Below the pieces are notes generated by a model. That model did not search any database, had not been told where the DNA came from, and saw only the letters and a list, made by a program, of their open reading frames with translations. The position numbers were made by a program, and so were the translations under genes. Below are positions 10,880-20,797 of a stretch of DNA of 64,000 nt, piece by piece. The stretch comes from Prostheceraeus crozeri (taxonomy: Eukaryota > Platyhelminthes > Polycladida > Euryleptidae): contig CAJQUW010008639.1 of NCBI GenBank assembly GCA_907163375.1, positions 39,986-103,985 of the forward strand, in the 5' to 3' direction. Each line of letters begins with the position of its first letter. The first letter of the stretch is position 1.

Positions 10880-11690
10880 CGGTTGACGCATGTGATAAAA
10901 AAACCCTAAATCCCTAAATCCAACCGTAGAGGAGCCTTCCCTTGGATTATGGACTTTTATGACCCACGCGATTCAATGCCATGGAACTAGCTCTCACACA
11001 CTCAACGTTTGTGACAAGACTTTACCTGGTTTTACAAAACATTCAACGCTTACTATAAGAACTTTTAACACTGTGAAACAATCTACACAGTGCAGCAAAG
11101 CTTTCTAGCACTGTGGTGAACACTGTTTTCATATAACATTCTAAACTCTCAGTCTAACTGCAGTAGAAAACTGCTTTTAGTAAATCTAATGAAGTATTCA
11201 GCAATCTAACAGTCATGGAGTTTGAATGTTCTAATAAGGGAACATTTGGCAACTGTCTCCAATAAAACTTTCTAACACTGTGAAAGTAAGTTACAAGACA
11301 ATCTACACTGTGCAGCAAAACCTTTTCGATAAAACTTTCTAGTGCTGTGATGAGTTCGGTTAGTCATAAGACTTCAATGATCAAACTTTACTTTCACAAA
11401 CGTGCGTCGCGGTAAAACTATTTGACTAGACTAACTTTGCTTTTGCCGTCAATGATACACTTTCTGACGACACTCACGAACAAAACTTCGATGATCAAAC
11501 TTTACTTTTACAAACGTGCGTCGCGGTAAAACTATTTGACTATACTAACGCTTACATTTTGTGACATTTGTGTTTCATAAAACGCCATGATCAAACTTTC
11601 TAACTATACATCAACCTGTGTTGCAGTAAAACTTTTGTATAACATGATAAAGTTTCTGACTACACTGACAAGAGCTTGTTCACTAGCAAA
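10880..11690. other. Flanking DNA with degenerate tandem repeats, no gene seen
   Basis: Composition changes sharply from the AT-rich element. About 65 bp containing caaacgtgcgtcgcggtaaa occur at roughly 11370-11435 and again at 11485-11550, with a weaker third copy near 11585. Phrases such as aaaactttctaacactgtg recur between 11040 and 11350. No coding region is convincing. Confidence 0.5.
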
Positions 11691-13920
11691 GAGAAAAATG
11701 AGCTTGTGGTTGCGTGTGGCGCATGAATGCCCTCCCATTTCATTCCATTCATCATCTAGCCTCGATGATAGAGACAAGCAGAACGCATGGTTCATTGTCG
11801 CATGTATGGCCAACTACCGGGAGACAAGTGCAATGGAGATTTATGAGGTAACCTGTGGCAGATAGCTAAATGTCGCCCTGGCGGTCAGAGTACAACGTTG
11901 AGACGAAAGGCAACCACTTGCAAAGATGACGCAGAGAGGTTTCACAAGGATTACCATTGCCCATGTCCCGTGCAGTACTCATCGCTACGGACTTCACCGC
12001 TGTCTCGAAAGAACGCCCACCAACAGGAAGTATGACACCGAAAATCTCCGTGACTTGCACCGTCAATGACTTGATAAGCAGACATGAAAACCGATGGAGT
12101 TATTTACAAGAGGAAACATCCCAAGTCGTTGCTTTGATCAGCTTGATAGCAAGCCGTAGAGAGGGATAGCTAGCAATGATTCACAAGCGTTTTGCAATGG
12201 AGATGTTTAGATGCCACCCATGACAAGATAGCTAAGACTCAACTGATTGGCGTTCAAAGTGCTACGTTGAGAACTGTGTCAAATGCCCAACATGAGTTGC
12301 CCAGCGGTTTCGGTCTAAAATATGACACACTCCCTTGCCACACTTATCACTACGGCATCATCCGCCGTCCCGAAGGAACACCCTGTCAGTGGAATATTAC
12401 AGAAAAACTCTCCGTGACTTGCTCGCTTTCACTGAAAAGGCGCCTGTATCATGGTAAGACTGACTTGTACACACTTAACCATGCCTTCATTGACTTCAGC
12501 AGGGTCGAAAACCCCAGAAAACCTCCAAAAATAGTGATTTTAAATTTTTCAAGATTTTCAACTTTTCAGCACTACTTATGAAATTTTAAAAGTAGTCTGT
12601 CACTGTAGGTCTGATCAATAGCGATCGAACCTTTTTTGAATCAAGTCAAACGGACTTGTAGAAGCAAAGTTACAAGCCTTTAAAGTTTTGGAGTCTTTTA
12701 TGGCCTGTAGACGAAGGCCATCTCCTGGCGAACCTTTATGTCTGACGCCTTAGCTGATATCAGCAATGAAATTTTCTTAGTCGGTTTCTTATGGAAACCC
12801 GAAATTTGGAATGTCCGATGCTATCATCGGAGCTCCGTAGTTCACCTACCCCAACCCAGTCGGGAGGAGAACTGATTTCCACAAGTAGAGTTTCCACTTA
12901 TATAGTTTGTGACGACCAGCTGATGACGTAATATCCATCATCCAAATCCTTAAACACGTCTATCTCCAGTTCTAGCGCTCCGATAGACTTCAAATTTTGA
13001 TAGGGTGGTCTTCTTGCTCCCACCTTTCATTTAAGACATCCCTCAACTTTCTTTGATCATCAGAAGTTGAGTTAAAACACTCGCCCATTTCTTCAAAAAT
13101 AACCAAAATCTTGGAAAATGCGCAAACATTCGATTTTAAACAAGGTCTCATTTGGAAACGGAGCCTGCCATAGGTCTCAAAAAGAAGTAGTCTAGAAAAC
13201 AAAGTACAGTCTTACCCCCAAAAGAAACCCGACGTCTTCACTCACTTCCATTCCTGAGTGAGAAATCGTCAAAGTTGGCTAAAAAAGCGACATTTCACAT
13301 TTGGACTTGAAAAAATCCTATTTTCGACCACCGTATTGAAAAATTTTTCAACAAATATTTTCGACTGAAAACCTCACCAAAGTCCATTTCAGACCTTTCT
13401 GAGGAATTTTGGAGTTTTCGACCAACTTGGTCGGTTGAGTCCTCGTCGGGGGGGGGGGGGATTTTTCACCGAAACTTTGGCGACCCAACTTTTGACGACA
13501 ACACACGATGGGATGGGTCTCGGAGCTCAATTCTAACAGTTTGAAATTTTTTTTAACGAAAAAATCCTAAGTGTGGAGGCCCAAGATGACGAAAATTTTC
13601 AAAAAGATTTTTTAAGCGAATTTCAACCTGAAACCTCGATAGAAGTTTGTTTCACATGATTCTGAACAACTTTGGTCTTTTCAACTAACTTGGTCGGTTG
13701 AGCCGTCGCGGGGGGGTGCGGGGGATTTTTCATGAAAATGTCAAACACTCCAATTTCAATGAGGAACACGATGGGATGACCAACTTGGTCGGTTGAGTCG
13801 TCGTCGGGTTGGGGGGGGGGGGTAGGGAACAGTTTTCTCCTCACGGACCCATTCCTCCCAGCACATCCTTGGCCACCTCCCTCACCTCTCTTCCTTCCTT
13901 CCAGAGGGGGGGGGCTGAGT
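11690..13920. mobile_element. Decayed right end of an older Polinton related to the central one
   Basis: Segments here match the right part of the central element in order and orientation: 11700-12060 resembles 36310-36610 and 55110-55410, 12480-12810 resembles 57690-57959 plus 58411-58450, and a leftward TATA box (ctatataag on the minus strand, 12897-12905) sits where the central element has one near 58534. Beyond it come the G-runs typical of the terminal repeats (13447, 13708, 13810, 13907). Divergence is much greater than between the central copies. It is old and heavily broken, and only the end remains. Confidence 0.65.
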
Positions 13921-14195
13921 AAGCATGATGACTAATTGCTCCTCATTTTGGACTTGATTTTGCAACGGGATGACTACTGTCATTCCGTCCTTTTGAGTTG
14001 TTGTCATTTCGCTGTGTGAGTGTCGATTGCATTAGTGTATTATTGTCAGTTAACCGGTGCCCATCCTTGAGAAGAGCCGGCGTAAACGTTCGGGCGTTAA
14101 CTTTTTTCCTTTGAGTTATTTTAACTTTCCATGAATTATGATTTCGAGAATAGTTGTGTTTGCGGTGTACAAATTCATCAACGACAGACATTGCT
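13920..14195. other. Flanking DNA, no gene seen
   Basis: A minus-strand frame of 82 codons crosses this stretch (13943-14191) but has no recognisable domain. It could be the decayed 3' part of the retroelement that follows. Confidence 0.3.
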
Positions 14196-15350
14196 TCAAT
14201 TATTAAGGATTAGCTTAAGAAGTGTTAGTATAGTCAAATCAGGTCTTCTGGGGTCGGAAAAAAGCAAAAACAAGTCAGAGATGAGTTGGATGGTTTCACA
14301 AATTAGCGTTTTAGTATGCAAGGACTCGACATCTAGAGTAAATAGTAATGCATCATTTGTTACAGTAATATCTCTTAAAATTGCTATCATGTGTAGAGAG
14401 TCCTGTAGAAAACTAGAAGAACAAATGGCTAGTGACTTAATAAAGCAGTCGATCATATTTGAAACATTTCTGGATTCAGAATTGATATCAGAGATGATAG
14501 GTCTGCCAGGAGGAGAACAATCATTGATCCAAATTTCCTTATGTATTTTAGGTAGTACATGTAAATGAAAGCCTCTGGCAGAAAAGTTACTGGGAGACAA
14601 AAAGTAATTGAATTTTTTGTACGAGATGAACTACTTGGACCTCAAGTACCTGAGACATGGCATAATTTTTGCTTTCGTGTGGTTAGCGATAGGAATATCG
14701 ATTAAAGAATAGTTGTCGGTGTTATTCAGTTGTCGATAAGCCTCATCCCTGTATTGTTTTTCCGTCATAATTACCTTTGTCTGCGGGAAGAACAACATAA
14801 TTTTCTTTTAAGCGAGAAAATTTCGACAACTCTAGAGAGTTCAAATTTTCTTATGGGTAACAATGAGAACACATGGATAAAATTGCATTAGTGGCCGTAA
14901 TGATATCTCATCCGTAGTAGTCTTGGCTGCAATGGGAAGACAAAAACTTGGGACCGATTTGTCAGAGGATATAGGTCCGAATCTATTTCTGTTTCTCTCT
15001 AAATTATCAGTCTAAGCAAAAGATTCTTGTCATTGAAATTTACGTATGAAATCCATAACATTTTCTTTAATTTTTGTGTGACGACAGCCATGAGATGTTG
15101 GAACAAAAGTTGCATTATTACTCAGTAGGCTGAAAGTTTGAAATTTCGGAGAGAAACCACTGGTAAGTATAAGAACATTAGATAAATGTGTTCGGTCTAG
15201 CTTGCCTTTTATACCAAAAAATTATGTAAGCTGTTGAAAAGACTGTTTCTTGTTTCAGCAGTAAGGTTGAAGTTTTCACCAACCGCAAAGTTCTCGGGTG
15301 CAGGAATGGGTACACAGAGATCTCTGCCCTTATTTCTGATGTGATCTTTG
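14196..15350 (-). mobile_element. Degraded Penelope-like retroelement, reverse transcriptase part
   Basis: On the minus strand, sequence near 14790 reads NYVVLPADKGN, and the frame 14196-14600 reads HVLPKIHKE, then GRPIIS, then LDVESLHT. This order (ADKG, LPKIHK, GRPIIS, D-V-SL-T) is the signature of the N-terminal part of Penelope-type reverse transcriptases. The catalytic YxDD region and a GIY-YIG endonuclease are not seen, and the motifs lie in more than one frame with stop codons between them, so the copy is truncated and dead. 14601-15350 contains only broken coding-like sequence. Confidence 0.7.
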
Positions 15351-15357
15351 AGGGCTT

Positions 15358-15960
15358 TCATATTGCTTGCTTCATCTTCGGTAAACGACGGAGCAATGCC
15401 CCGAGAACCACCATGATATTTGCCATGGGGTATTTCAACTGAGTGATGTTCATGAGTGCTCTAAAGCATTTTATGTTAGTGACAGGCAAGTTTCTCCTGT
15501 CATGGGAGCTGATGTAAAAGATGACTGTCTCAACTTCATTGTACATGTATGTCCTAATGAGGCCATTAATGCAATTTTTGAAACGAAAAAGTTTACCTGC
15601 TTCATGGGAAGCCACAACACAATCTGCTCGATTGAAGCTTTTAATGCTGAAATCACCGAAGATTATATGGGGCTTGTCACGTGTCGGAGAAGGCAGGAAC
15701 TTTGTAGGGAGAGAATTACATCTGCTTCTTCTTGTGGGGATACTGCATTGGTGAGCCGAACAGGTCCATTTGAGAAGGCAGCGTTCTCTTCCTTCCTCTT
15801 CTCCCATCCGTTGACGGCATAGGCTTCTCTACCGCGTCTGAGGATGGAGCAGCCAGTTGGGAGTTTGAAGATGCTGGATTTGCTGCTCGGCGCCTCGGAG
15901 ATAGTTGTAAGAGAGAGAGAGATTGATTCCAATGCCTGTAACCTCATTTCCGAATGCAAC
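15358..15960 (-). pseudogene. SGNH-hydrolase-like fragment next to the retroelement
   Basis: The frame 15358-15807 (149 codons) reads HIIFGDF near residue 50, later TVIFYISSHDRRNLP and PMANIMVVLGALLRRLPK. The spacing of a GD(S) block, a central strand with Asn/Asp and a later proline-rich end resembles SGNH/GDSL-type esterase domains, which some LINE ORF1 proteins carry. A second frame (15663-15959) overlaps it upstream, so frameshifts are likely. It may be the upstream part of the same retroelement or of a different one. The call is tentative. Confidence 0.35.
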
Positions 15961-16183
15961 AGATATCTAACCTAGCAATCGACACAAAGAATTTTCGACA
16001 TCAAAAGTCAATAGATAACAGCAAGAAGCATCCATATCAAATCGGTATGTGTTCGACTAACAATGTCCTCGCAATTAGAGTAGACATATCTTCATTGATT
16101 GATTTCTATCAGTCGTAAGGTATTCCAAATCGCAGCAACGCGCGGAACCAGTGAAATGTTTAATGCTCAAAGCAATAAAAGAC
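15960..16183. other. Flanking DNA left of the central Polinton, nothing recognised
   Basis: No open frame or known repeat is seen. The last bases before the element, acaaac (16184-16189), are the target duplication. Confidence 0.5.
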
Positions 16184-16189
16184 ACAAAC
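16184..16189. repeat. Left copy of the 6-bp target site duplication
   Basis: The six bases acaaac directly precede AGTAGT at 16190 and recur directly after ACTACT at 60247-60252. Six base pairs is the established duplication length for Polinton integration. Confidence 0.9.
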
Positions 16190-17165
16190 AGTAGTAAGCA
16201 AAACTCCACCACTGGACCGCGCAAGATGGACGCCATCGAAAAATGGTCGCTGACGTCCCCCCCCCTCTGGAACGACAGAGTGTCGTGGTGGTCTTGGGCG
16301 ACCGCCAGGTTTTGTCTTGAGGCTATAGTGTGTGTTGTTTTTCGTGCAATCTGATGACTGTTGGGTTGTAAAATGGGCTGTTTTGAGTGGAAGCAGTGCT
16401 CGGATGTGAAAACGGAGGCCAGATTCGGATTCAGCGTGAAATTCTGCATCGGTATGGTGAGTTTCAAGTCAATCGGAGAGAAAAAATTTTCAACATTTTT
16501 CGAAAAAACGACAGATTTAGAATTTGGGACGTTTTGGGCTGTAGCGCCAAAACGAAGCATCGGATGGGAAAACGGAGGCCAGATTCGGATTCAGCGTGAA
16601 ATTCTGCATCGGTATGGTGAATTTGAACGCAATCGGAGAGAAAAAATGTTCGCTGACGTCCCCCCCCCCGGCACCGACCTTCCAACTTTGCTTCTAGTGG
16701 ACGGATTTTGTCGTGCAATAGCTCGTTTGAAAGCTAAGAGTGGGACAAATTCACTGAAAGAAACGACTTGTTCATATCTGTCTTCGTTTAGATGTGAGAC
16801 GCCATTTAAGATTTTGGGAGATTGGCGAAAAACGACAGAGTTAGAATTTTGGACGTTTTGGGCTCTAGCGTCAAAACGAAGCATCGGATGGGAAAACGGA
16901 TTTCAGATTTGGAATCAGCGTGAAATTCTGCATCTGTACGGTGAGTTTCAAGTCAATCGGAGAGAAAAAGTTTCGCTGACGTCCCCCCCTCGGGAGAGCT
17001 ACCTTCGATTTTGGCTTCCAGTGGACGGATTTTGTCGTGCCATAGCTCGTTTGAAAGCTAAGAGTGAGACAAATTCAGTGAAAGAAACGGCTTGTTCATA
17101 TCTGTCTTCGTTTAGATGTGAGACGCCATTTAAGATTTTGGGAGATTGACGAAAAACGACAGAGT
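16190..17165 (+). repeat. Left terminal inverted repeat of the central Polinton
   Basis: It matches the reverse complement of the right end from 60246 inward, collinear for about 0.8 kb with few differences. Inside it are repeated units containing gacagagttagaatttg, aaaacgaagcatcggatggg and a cgctgacgtccccccc tract (16248, 16657, 16975). Long open frames such as 16361-17149 are by-products of the repeat. Confidence 0.9.
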
Positions 17166-17289
17166 TAGAATTTCCGAAGAAACAGCTCCAGCGGGCGAAT
17201 GAAGGCTCGGATTGGTAAACGGATGCCAGATTTGGAATCAGCTTGATGTTATTGTCCAATGAGGATCATCATCCAATGAGAATCAAGCA

Positions 17290-17401
17290 TTTCTATACAT
17301 ATAAATAGCGAGCCTTCCACATTGAGAATCATTCCATCATTGAATCACACGAGTGACGGACGCACATTTTCTCTTACTCTCTATTCTATTATCCAACTAA
17401 A
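17290..17401 (+). promoter_or_regulatory. Inward promoter just inside the left terminal repeat
   Basis: A TATA-like catataaatagcg at about 17297-17309 lies some 95 bp before the first ATG (17402). A partly repeated ccaatgag pair at 17254-17281 could be CCAAT-type elements. Other terminal repeats in the window have similarly placed inward TATA boxes. Confidence 0.55.
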
Positions 17402-18176
17402 ATGGTAAGTCGCTACTTCCCTCCCTCTCCTCCGTTGAACGTAAACTTAATACAATCTTTTTCATTTTCAGGCATCTACTCCATCTGCTGCACTAGTAGG
17501 ACAAAATGGCGGTCAAACGTTACAAGTTTCGCTACGATCAGATCATCTACAACTGAGGCCAGTGGAAGAAACAACCAAGGTACATAATCCTACACCGCTA
17601 CAGCGTAAATTTAAACAAGTCTTGCGTTATAACGATCATGGCGTAGTACTCCAAACGGGAATACTCCCTTCCACGGATGTCAAGATAATGCACAATCTGT
17701 ATGGGGACTACATACTAATCCCCGTCAGTCCGTACATTCGCCGCCAACTTGATATTATTGAGGAGTACGTGACATTAAATATGGACATTCCTACTACTCT
17801 TGCTCAAGAGTGGAAGGCGAGAGATGACAAGGATACTCCCTATAGAAAGATTTGGGATGGTAATCACATTTGCCTACCGGTATCACATTGGTGTACTTAC
17901 TATAAGAAGGAGGGAGATCATTCAATACCCATCAGATGTGATGAGCTCGGAGAAGGTACTTGGGATATCCTTTTCAAAGTGAATGGGCTATATTATGGTC
18001 GGCACAAGGATAATAAAATAGCCTCTCTCTCCATGCATATGGAATCAATCCTATATATTCCAAAACCACCCAATGTGGACGACATAATTGATCAAATCCT
18101 TAACAGCAGTGGTACGAAGCGCAAGTCGGAGAAGAATGCTGCCTCAAAACGCAAATCAAAGAAGGAGAATTACTAG
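17402..18176 (+). CDS. First Polinton gene, unknown product with basic tail
   Basis: The ATG at 17402 is followed at once by a GT donor (gtaagt) and, after about 67 bp, by a pyrimidine-rich acceptor (tcattttcag), so a short leader intron is likely. The long frame inside (from 17562) has 204 codons. The product has a mixed alpha/beta look with aromatic residues (HNLYGDYILIPVSPYIRR, WDGNHICLPVSHWCTYY) and a Lys/Ser-rich C-terminus (SGTKRKSEKNAASKRKSKK) that could be a nuclear localisation signal. I do not recognise the family. A DNA-binding early protein would fit its first position, but that is inference. Confidence 0.6.
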
Positions 18177-18336
18177 TCCTTTCCTAACTCTACCCTATGA
18201 CAATTCGCTTACGTGTTTTGAGTGTCGTAGACGTGGTCTTATTAGATATATTTTACTTCTTCGTTGCCATCATATCATTTGTGTATTTTGTCGTGAAAAG
18301 CATCGATGTAATTCTTCATTTTGTAATATGTTATAG
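18136..18336 (+). CDS. Small RING-like zinc protein
   Basis: The frame overlaps the end of the previous gene. The product has CFECRRRG, then RCHHIICVFCREKHRC, a Cys/His spacing resembling the first part of a RING finger (C-x2-C ... C-x-H-x3-C-x2-C). It is short, about 66 residues from the ATG at 18136. Small RING proteins in DNA viruses often act as ubiquitin ligases, but here this rests on spacing only. Confidence 0.4.
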   Translation: MLPQNANQRRRITSPFLTLPYDNSLTCFECRRRGLIRYILLLRCHHIICVFCREKHRCNSSFCNML

Positions 18337-18388
18337 AACGTTTCCTTAGATGTGTAAATTTCCGTTTTAGGCTTCTATCATCATTTTT

Positions 18389-18919
18389 ATGGATTGTGAG
18401 GGTGAACCTGTACAGGAGCTCAATGCTATTGCTATGAACAATTGGACATATCAGATTGTTAGTGTCTATCATCAACATGCCAACTGCGATCCCAATGTTG
18501 ATCAATGGGCGAGAAAACACATTCATGGACTTAATCTGAAATATTTGCAAGACTATGGCTTTTCTTGTGAGAGTGCTCTTCTTATTGACTTTAAACGATG
18601 GTTAGCTGCTTTCAATGTTATACGCATCTTTTGTAATAATCCTGGTAAGGAGAGGAAAGTATTTCCCAATCTAATCATTGATGATATTTTGCTCCCGCCT
18701 TGGGATAGTAGAGTGAATCAACATTACAATGAAGTCACGAAACGTTTTAAGGATTTGTGTGTTCCTATTTTGTCTGTTCGTTGTAGTAGCTACGTTCATA
18801 ACCAATGCTTCTTTCCTCCTTACCTCAACACTGCCAAAGTCCTGTATGGTTATCATTGCTCGCTGTATGATAGTTACCAGCTGTATCTATTTTATCTCTT
18901 TCAAACCATTGATTTATAA
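18389..18919 (+). CDS. DEDDh-type exonuclease-like protein
   Basis: The product has 176 residues. It begins MDCEGEPVQELNAIAM, where D-x-E matches the first catalytic motif of DnaQ-like 3'-5' exonucleases, and ends near GYHCSLYD, matching the H-x4-D motif III. A middle Asp (LIDDILLPPWD) could serve as motif II. The family's usual size of 160-200 residues fits. It may trim or proofread DNA, act on RNA, or support the polymerase, which has its own exonuclease domain. The catalytic reading is inference from motifs. The frame is whole. Confidence 0.5.
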   Translation: MDCEGEPVQELNAIAMNNWTYQIVSVYHQHANCDPNVDQWARKHIHGLNLKYLQDYGFSCESALLIDFKRWLAAFNVIRIFCNNPGKERKVFPNLIIDDILLPPWDSRVNQHYNEVTKRFKDLCVPILSVRCSSYVHNQCFFPPYLNTAKVLYGYHCSLYDSYQLYLFYLFQTIDL

Positions 18920-19003
18920 TGCATGCTTGTTATAGTGATTCAATAAATGTTACTATGAGAAGAGTTGTTTTCATGCAATGGATGGGTTAGATAAAGGGCG
19001 ATC

Positions 19004-19414
19004 ATGTCTTTCTCAAACGACTGCGGAACATTACATTTTCATAGGCGAAGTTTAAAAGGAGCTGTTCAAGATTATGTGATAAATTTTCATAAAGATGAGA
19101 CCGACATCGAAGCAGTGGTCGATGATGCTAGCACTCTATTTCTAGAGTTAATGAATACATTCTCTGATAGCATTATCATGGCGCGATTAGTTGCGAAAAT
19201 TAAGTTTAGTCATTTTGGAAAGGAAGAGGTGGAAAGTCGCTCTTTCCATTTTGCTTCTTATTCAATGGAAGTGGTAGATCACCCCGAAGAAATTTTTAAA
19301 AGACATATGATAAAAATTGCTGAACGTCTTAACGCATTTAACCATCATGGTAGCAGTCTAGTGATTGAAGCGATTTCAGATATTCACATTCAACTTTCCA
19401 TAAAGAAAAATTGA
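19004..19414 (+). CDS. Unknown Polinton protein
   Basis: The frame has 136 codons and a regular alpha/beta look, with basic, acidic and aromatic residues spread evenly (LARLVAKIKFSHFGKEE-type patterns, SFHFASYSMEVVDHPEE). There is no signal peptide or membrane segment. Its stop overlaps the start of the next gene by a few bases, which suggests a compact transcription unit. I do not recognise a family. Confidence 0.5.
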   Translation: MSFSNDCGTLHFHRRSLKGAVQDYVINFHKDETDIEAVVDDASTLFLELMNTFSDSIIMARLVAKIKFSHFGKEEVESRSFHFASYSMEVVDHPEEIFKRHMIKIAERLNAFNHHGSSLVIEAISDIHIQLSIKKN

Positions 19415-19740
19415 AAATGCAGTGGTACTTGATTGTAGCACAACTGGTTTTCGAGCTATGTCTGCTCACTCTCGAAGTATATTCCTTCTGTACATGCGTC
19501 TATTATTTAGAAAAGGCTAGTAAATTCATATCTTCAAGAAGACTTGCTATAGACATCAGTAACGGTGAAACTATGTGTTGTGATGTATGTAAGCGAAAGG
19601 GTGGAAATGAAAAGCGCATCTTCAAGAGATGTAAGCACGCTTTTTGTCAACGCTGTTTCATACGTAATTGCATTCAACTTTGCAAATGTAACCACTGTGA
19701 TATTGCTCATTTCGAGTGTCACTTATGCCTCAATAGTTAG
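19411..19740 (+). CDS. Membrane-anchored RING-like protein
   Basis: The first 35 residues form a hydrophobic segment (YLIVAQLVFELCLLTLEVYS) that should span a membrane or act as a signal anchor. Residues 55-105 hold CDVCKRKGGNEKRIFKRC, then KHAFCQRCF, CKCNHC and CHLC, a Cys/His array like a RING finger. A membrane-bound ubiquitin ligase is the natural guess, as in some large DNA viruses, but activity cannot be shown. The frame is whole, 109 codons. Confidence 0.5.
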   Translation: MKMQWYLIVAQLVFELCLLTLEVYSFCTCVYYLEKASKFISSRRLAIDISNGETMCCDVCKRKGGNEKRIFKRCKHAFCQRCFIRNCIQLCKCNHCDIAHFECHLCLNS

Positions 19741-19791
19741 TACCTATGCAAATGTGGTAAAGATAGGTTTTAGCAAAGACTAACACGGAAA

Positions 19792-20151
19792 ATGGCGAAG
19801 CGTAAAATGACGAAACGTAAAAGTCAAAAGTTTTCTTCAGCCATTCAAGCTCTCCGACGAATGAAAGCAAATCAGCGATACAATGCTATACGACATGCTA
19901 ACGATAAATTCATTCGTGAAATTATTTCTCATGTGAGGAAGTTGAGGACGAAGAAATTAGCACCAAAACAACGAAAGTTACTTAAGCGATATGCCACAAA
20001 ATTGCGTTTCATCTGCAATCCTAAAGTCACCCTTCAAAGAAAGAGGAAAACTCTAACACAAAAGGGTGGTTTCCTTTCAGCAATACTTCCAATGTTAGCT
20101 CCTGTCGTGGGTAACCTATTGGGTAGCATCTTTGGCTCTAAGCGTAAATAA
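19792..20151 (+). CDS. Basic protein with C-terminal hydrophobic helix (minor capsid-like)
   Basis: The product has 119 residues and is very rich in Lys and Arg over residues 1-90. It then has TLTQKGGFLSAILPMLAPVV followed by a Gly-rich hydrophobic stretch and a basic tail. This QKGGFL plus hydrophobic C-terminus is a recurring Polinton small-protein design, comparable with adenovirus core or lytic peptides. A DNA-binding particle protein is likely. It sits directly before the ATPase and overlaps its start. Confidence 0.55.
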   Translation: MAKRKMTKRKSQKFSSAIQALRRMKANQRYNAIRHANDKFIREIISHVRKLRTKKLAPKQRKLLKRYATKLRFICNPKVTLQRKRKTLTQKGGFLSAILPMLAPVVGNLLGSIFGSKRK

Positions 20152-20797
20152 TGCAAATGTTGAATCTCAAAATATTGAAATGGATTTCAGACTTCAATGC
20201 GATAAAGTTCTGACTGTATCAGGTCCATCTCATGCAGGTAAAACTGTTTTCACGCTGAATTTATTGGATAAAAGAAGGAAGTTGTTTAAGGAACCTATCA
20301 ATCGAGTGATTTGGTGTTATGGTATTTATCAACCGTCGCTGTTTCAGGAATTGCAAAGTCGCAACTTTATTCGACATGAAGGAATTATTGCAGTGGATAA
20401 ACTTCAGTCTAATGATGTTGTTGTATAGGATGATTTATTAAAAGAAAGTAAAAATTCAAAAGATGTTACAGATATGGTCACTCGCGCAGCACATCATAAA
20501 AGGTGTTTTATCATCTATATCACACAAAATTTGTTTCCTGATGGAAAAGAAGCTCTTACACGAAACCTGAATACACACTATTATGCTATTTTCAAGAATC
20601 CGCGAGATAAAAGTCAATTTGAAATTTTAGCGCGACAAGTTGCACCCAGAGGATGAAAAGCCTTAATTGAAATTTTTCAAGCAGCTACTGAAAAACCATA
20701 CGGTTACTTATTCATTGACTTTACGCAAGAGTGTCCGGAAGAATTTAGATTTCGAAGTGATATTTTGAAAACTCCCATGATTATCTACAAACTATGA
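20132..20797 (+). pseudogene. FtsK/HerA-type packaging ATPase (central element)
   Basis: ATPase expected to pump the element's DNA into capsids. The Walker A motif GPSHAGKT is at about residue 33, and a hydrophobic run followed by Asp-Asp, as in Walker B, follows about 65 residues later. The block HHKRCFIIYITQNLFPDGKE matches the sensor region of the family. It is present once in the element, being outside the duplicated part. It is broken, with about two breaks. Confidence 0.8.

Noticed and set aside
11587-12581. Frames of 66-129 codons between 11587 and 12581 as host genes
   Set aside because: The stretch matches the non-conserved right-hand module of the central Polinton and shows no domain or consistent frame between copies.
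15502-15822. Plus-strand frames at the SGNH-like fragment
   Set aside because: Opposite the better-supported minus-strand reading, with no recognisable domain.
16361-17149. Long frame of 262 codons in the left terminal repeat
   Set aside because: The same peptide phrases recur in all repeat units and in both inverted ends. The frame exists because the repeat unit lacks stops in that phase, not because of coding constraint.
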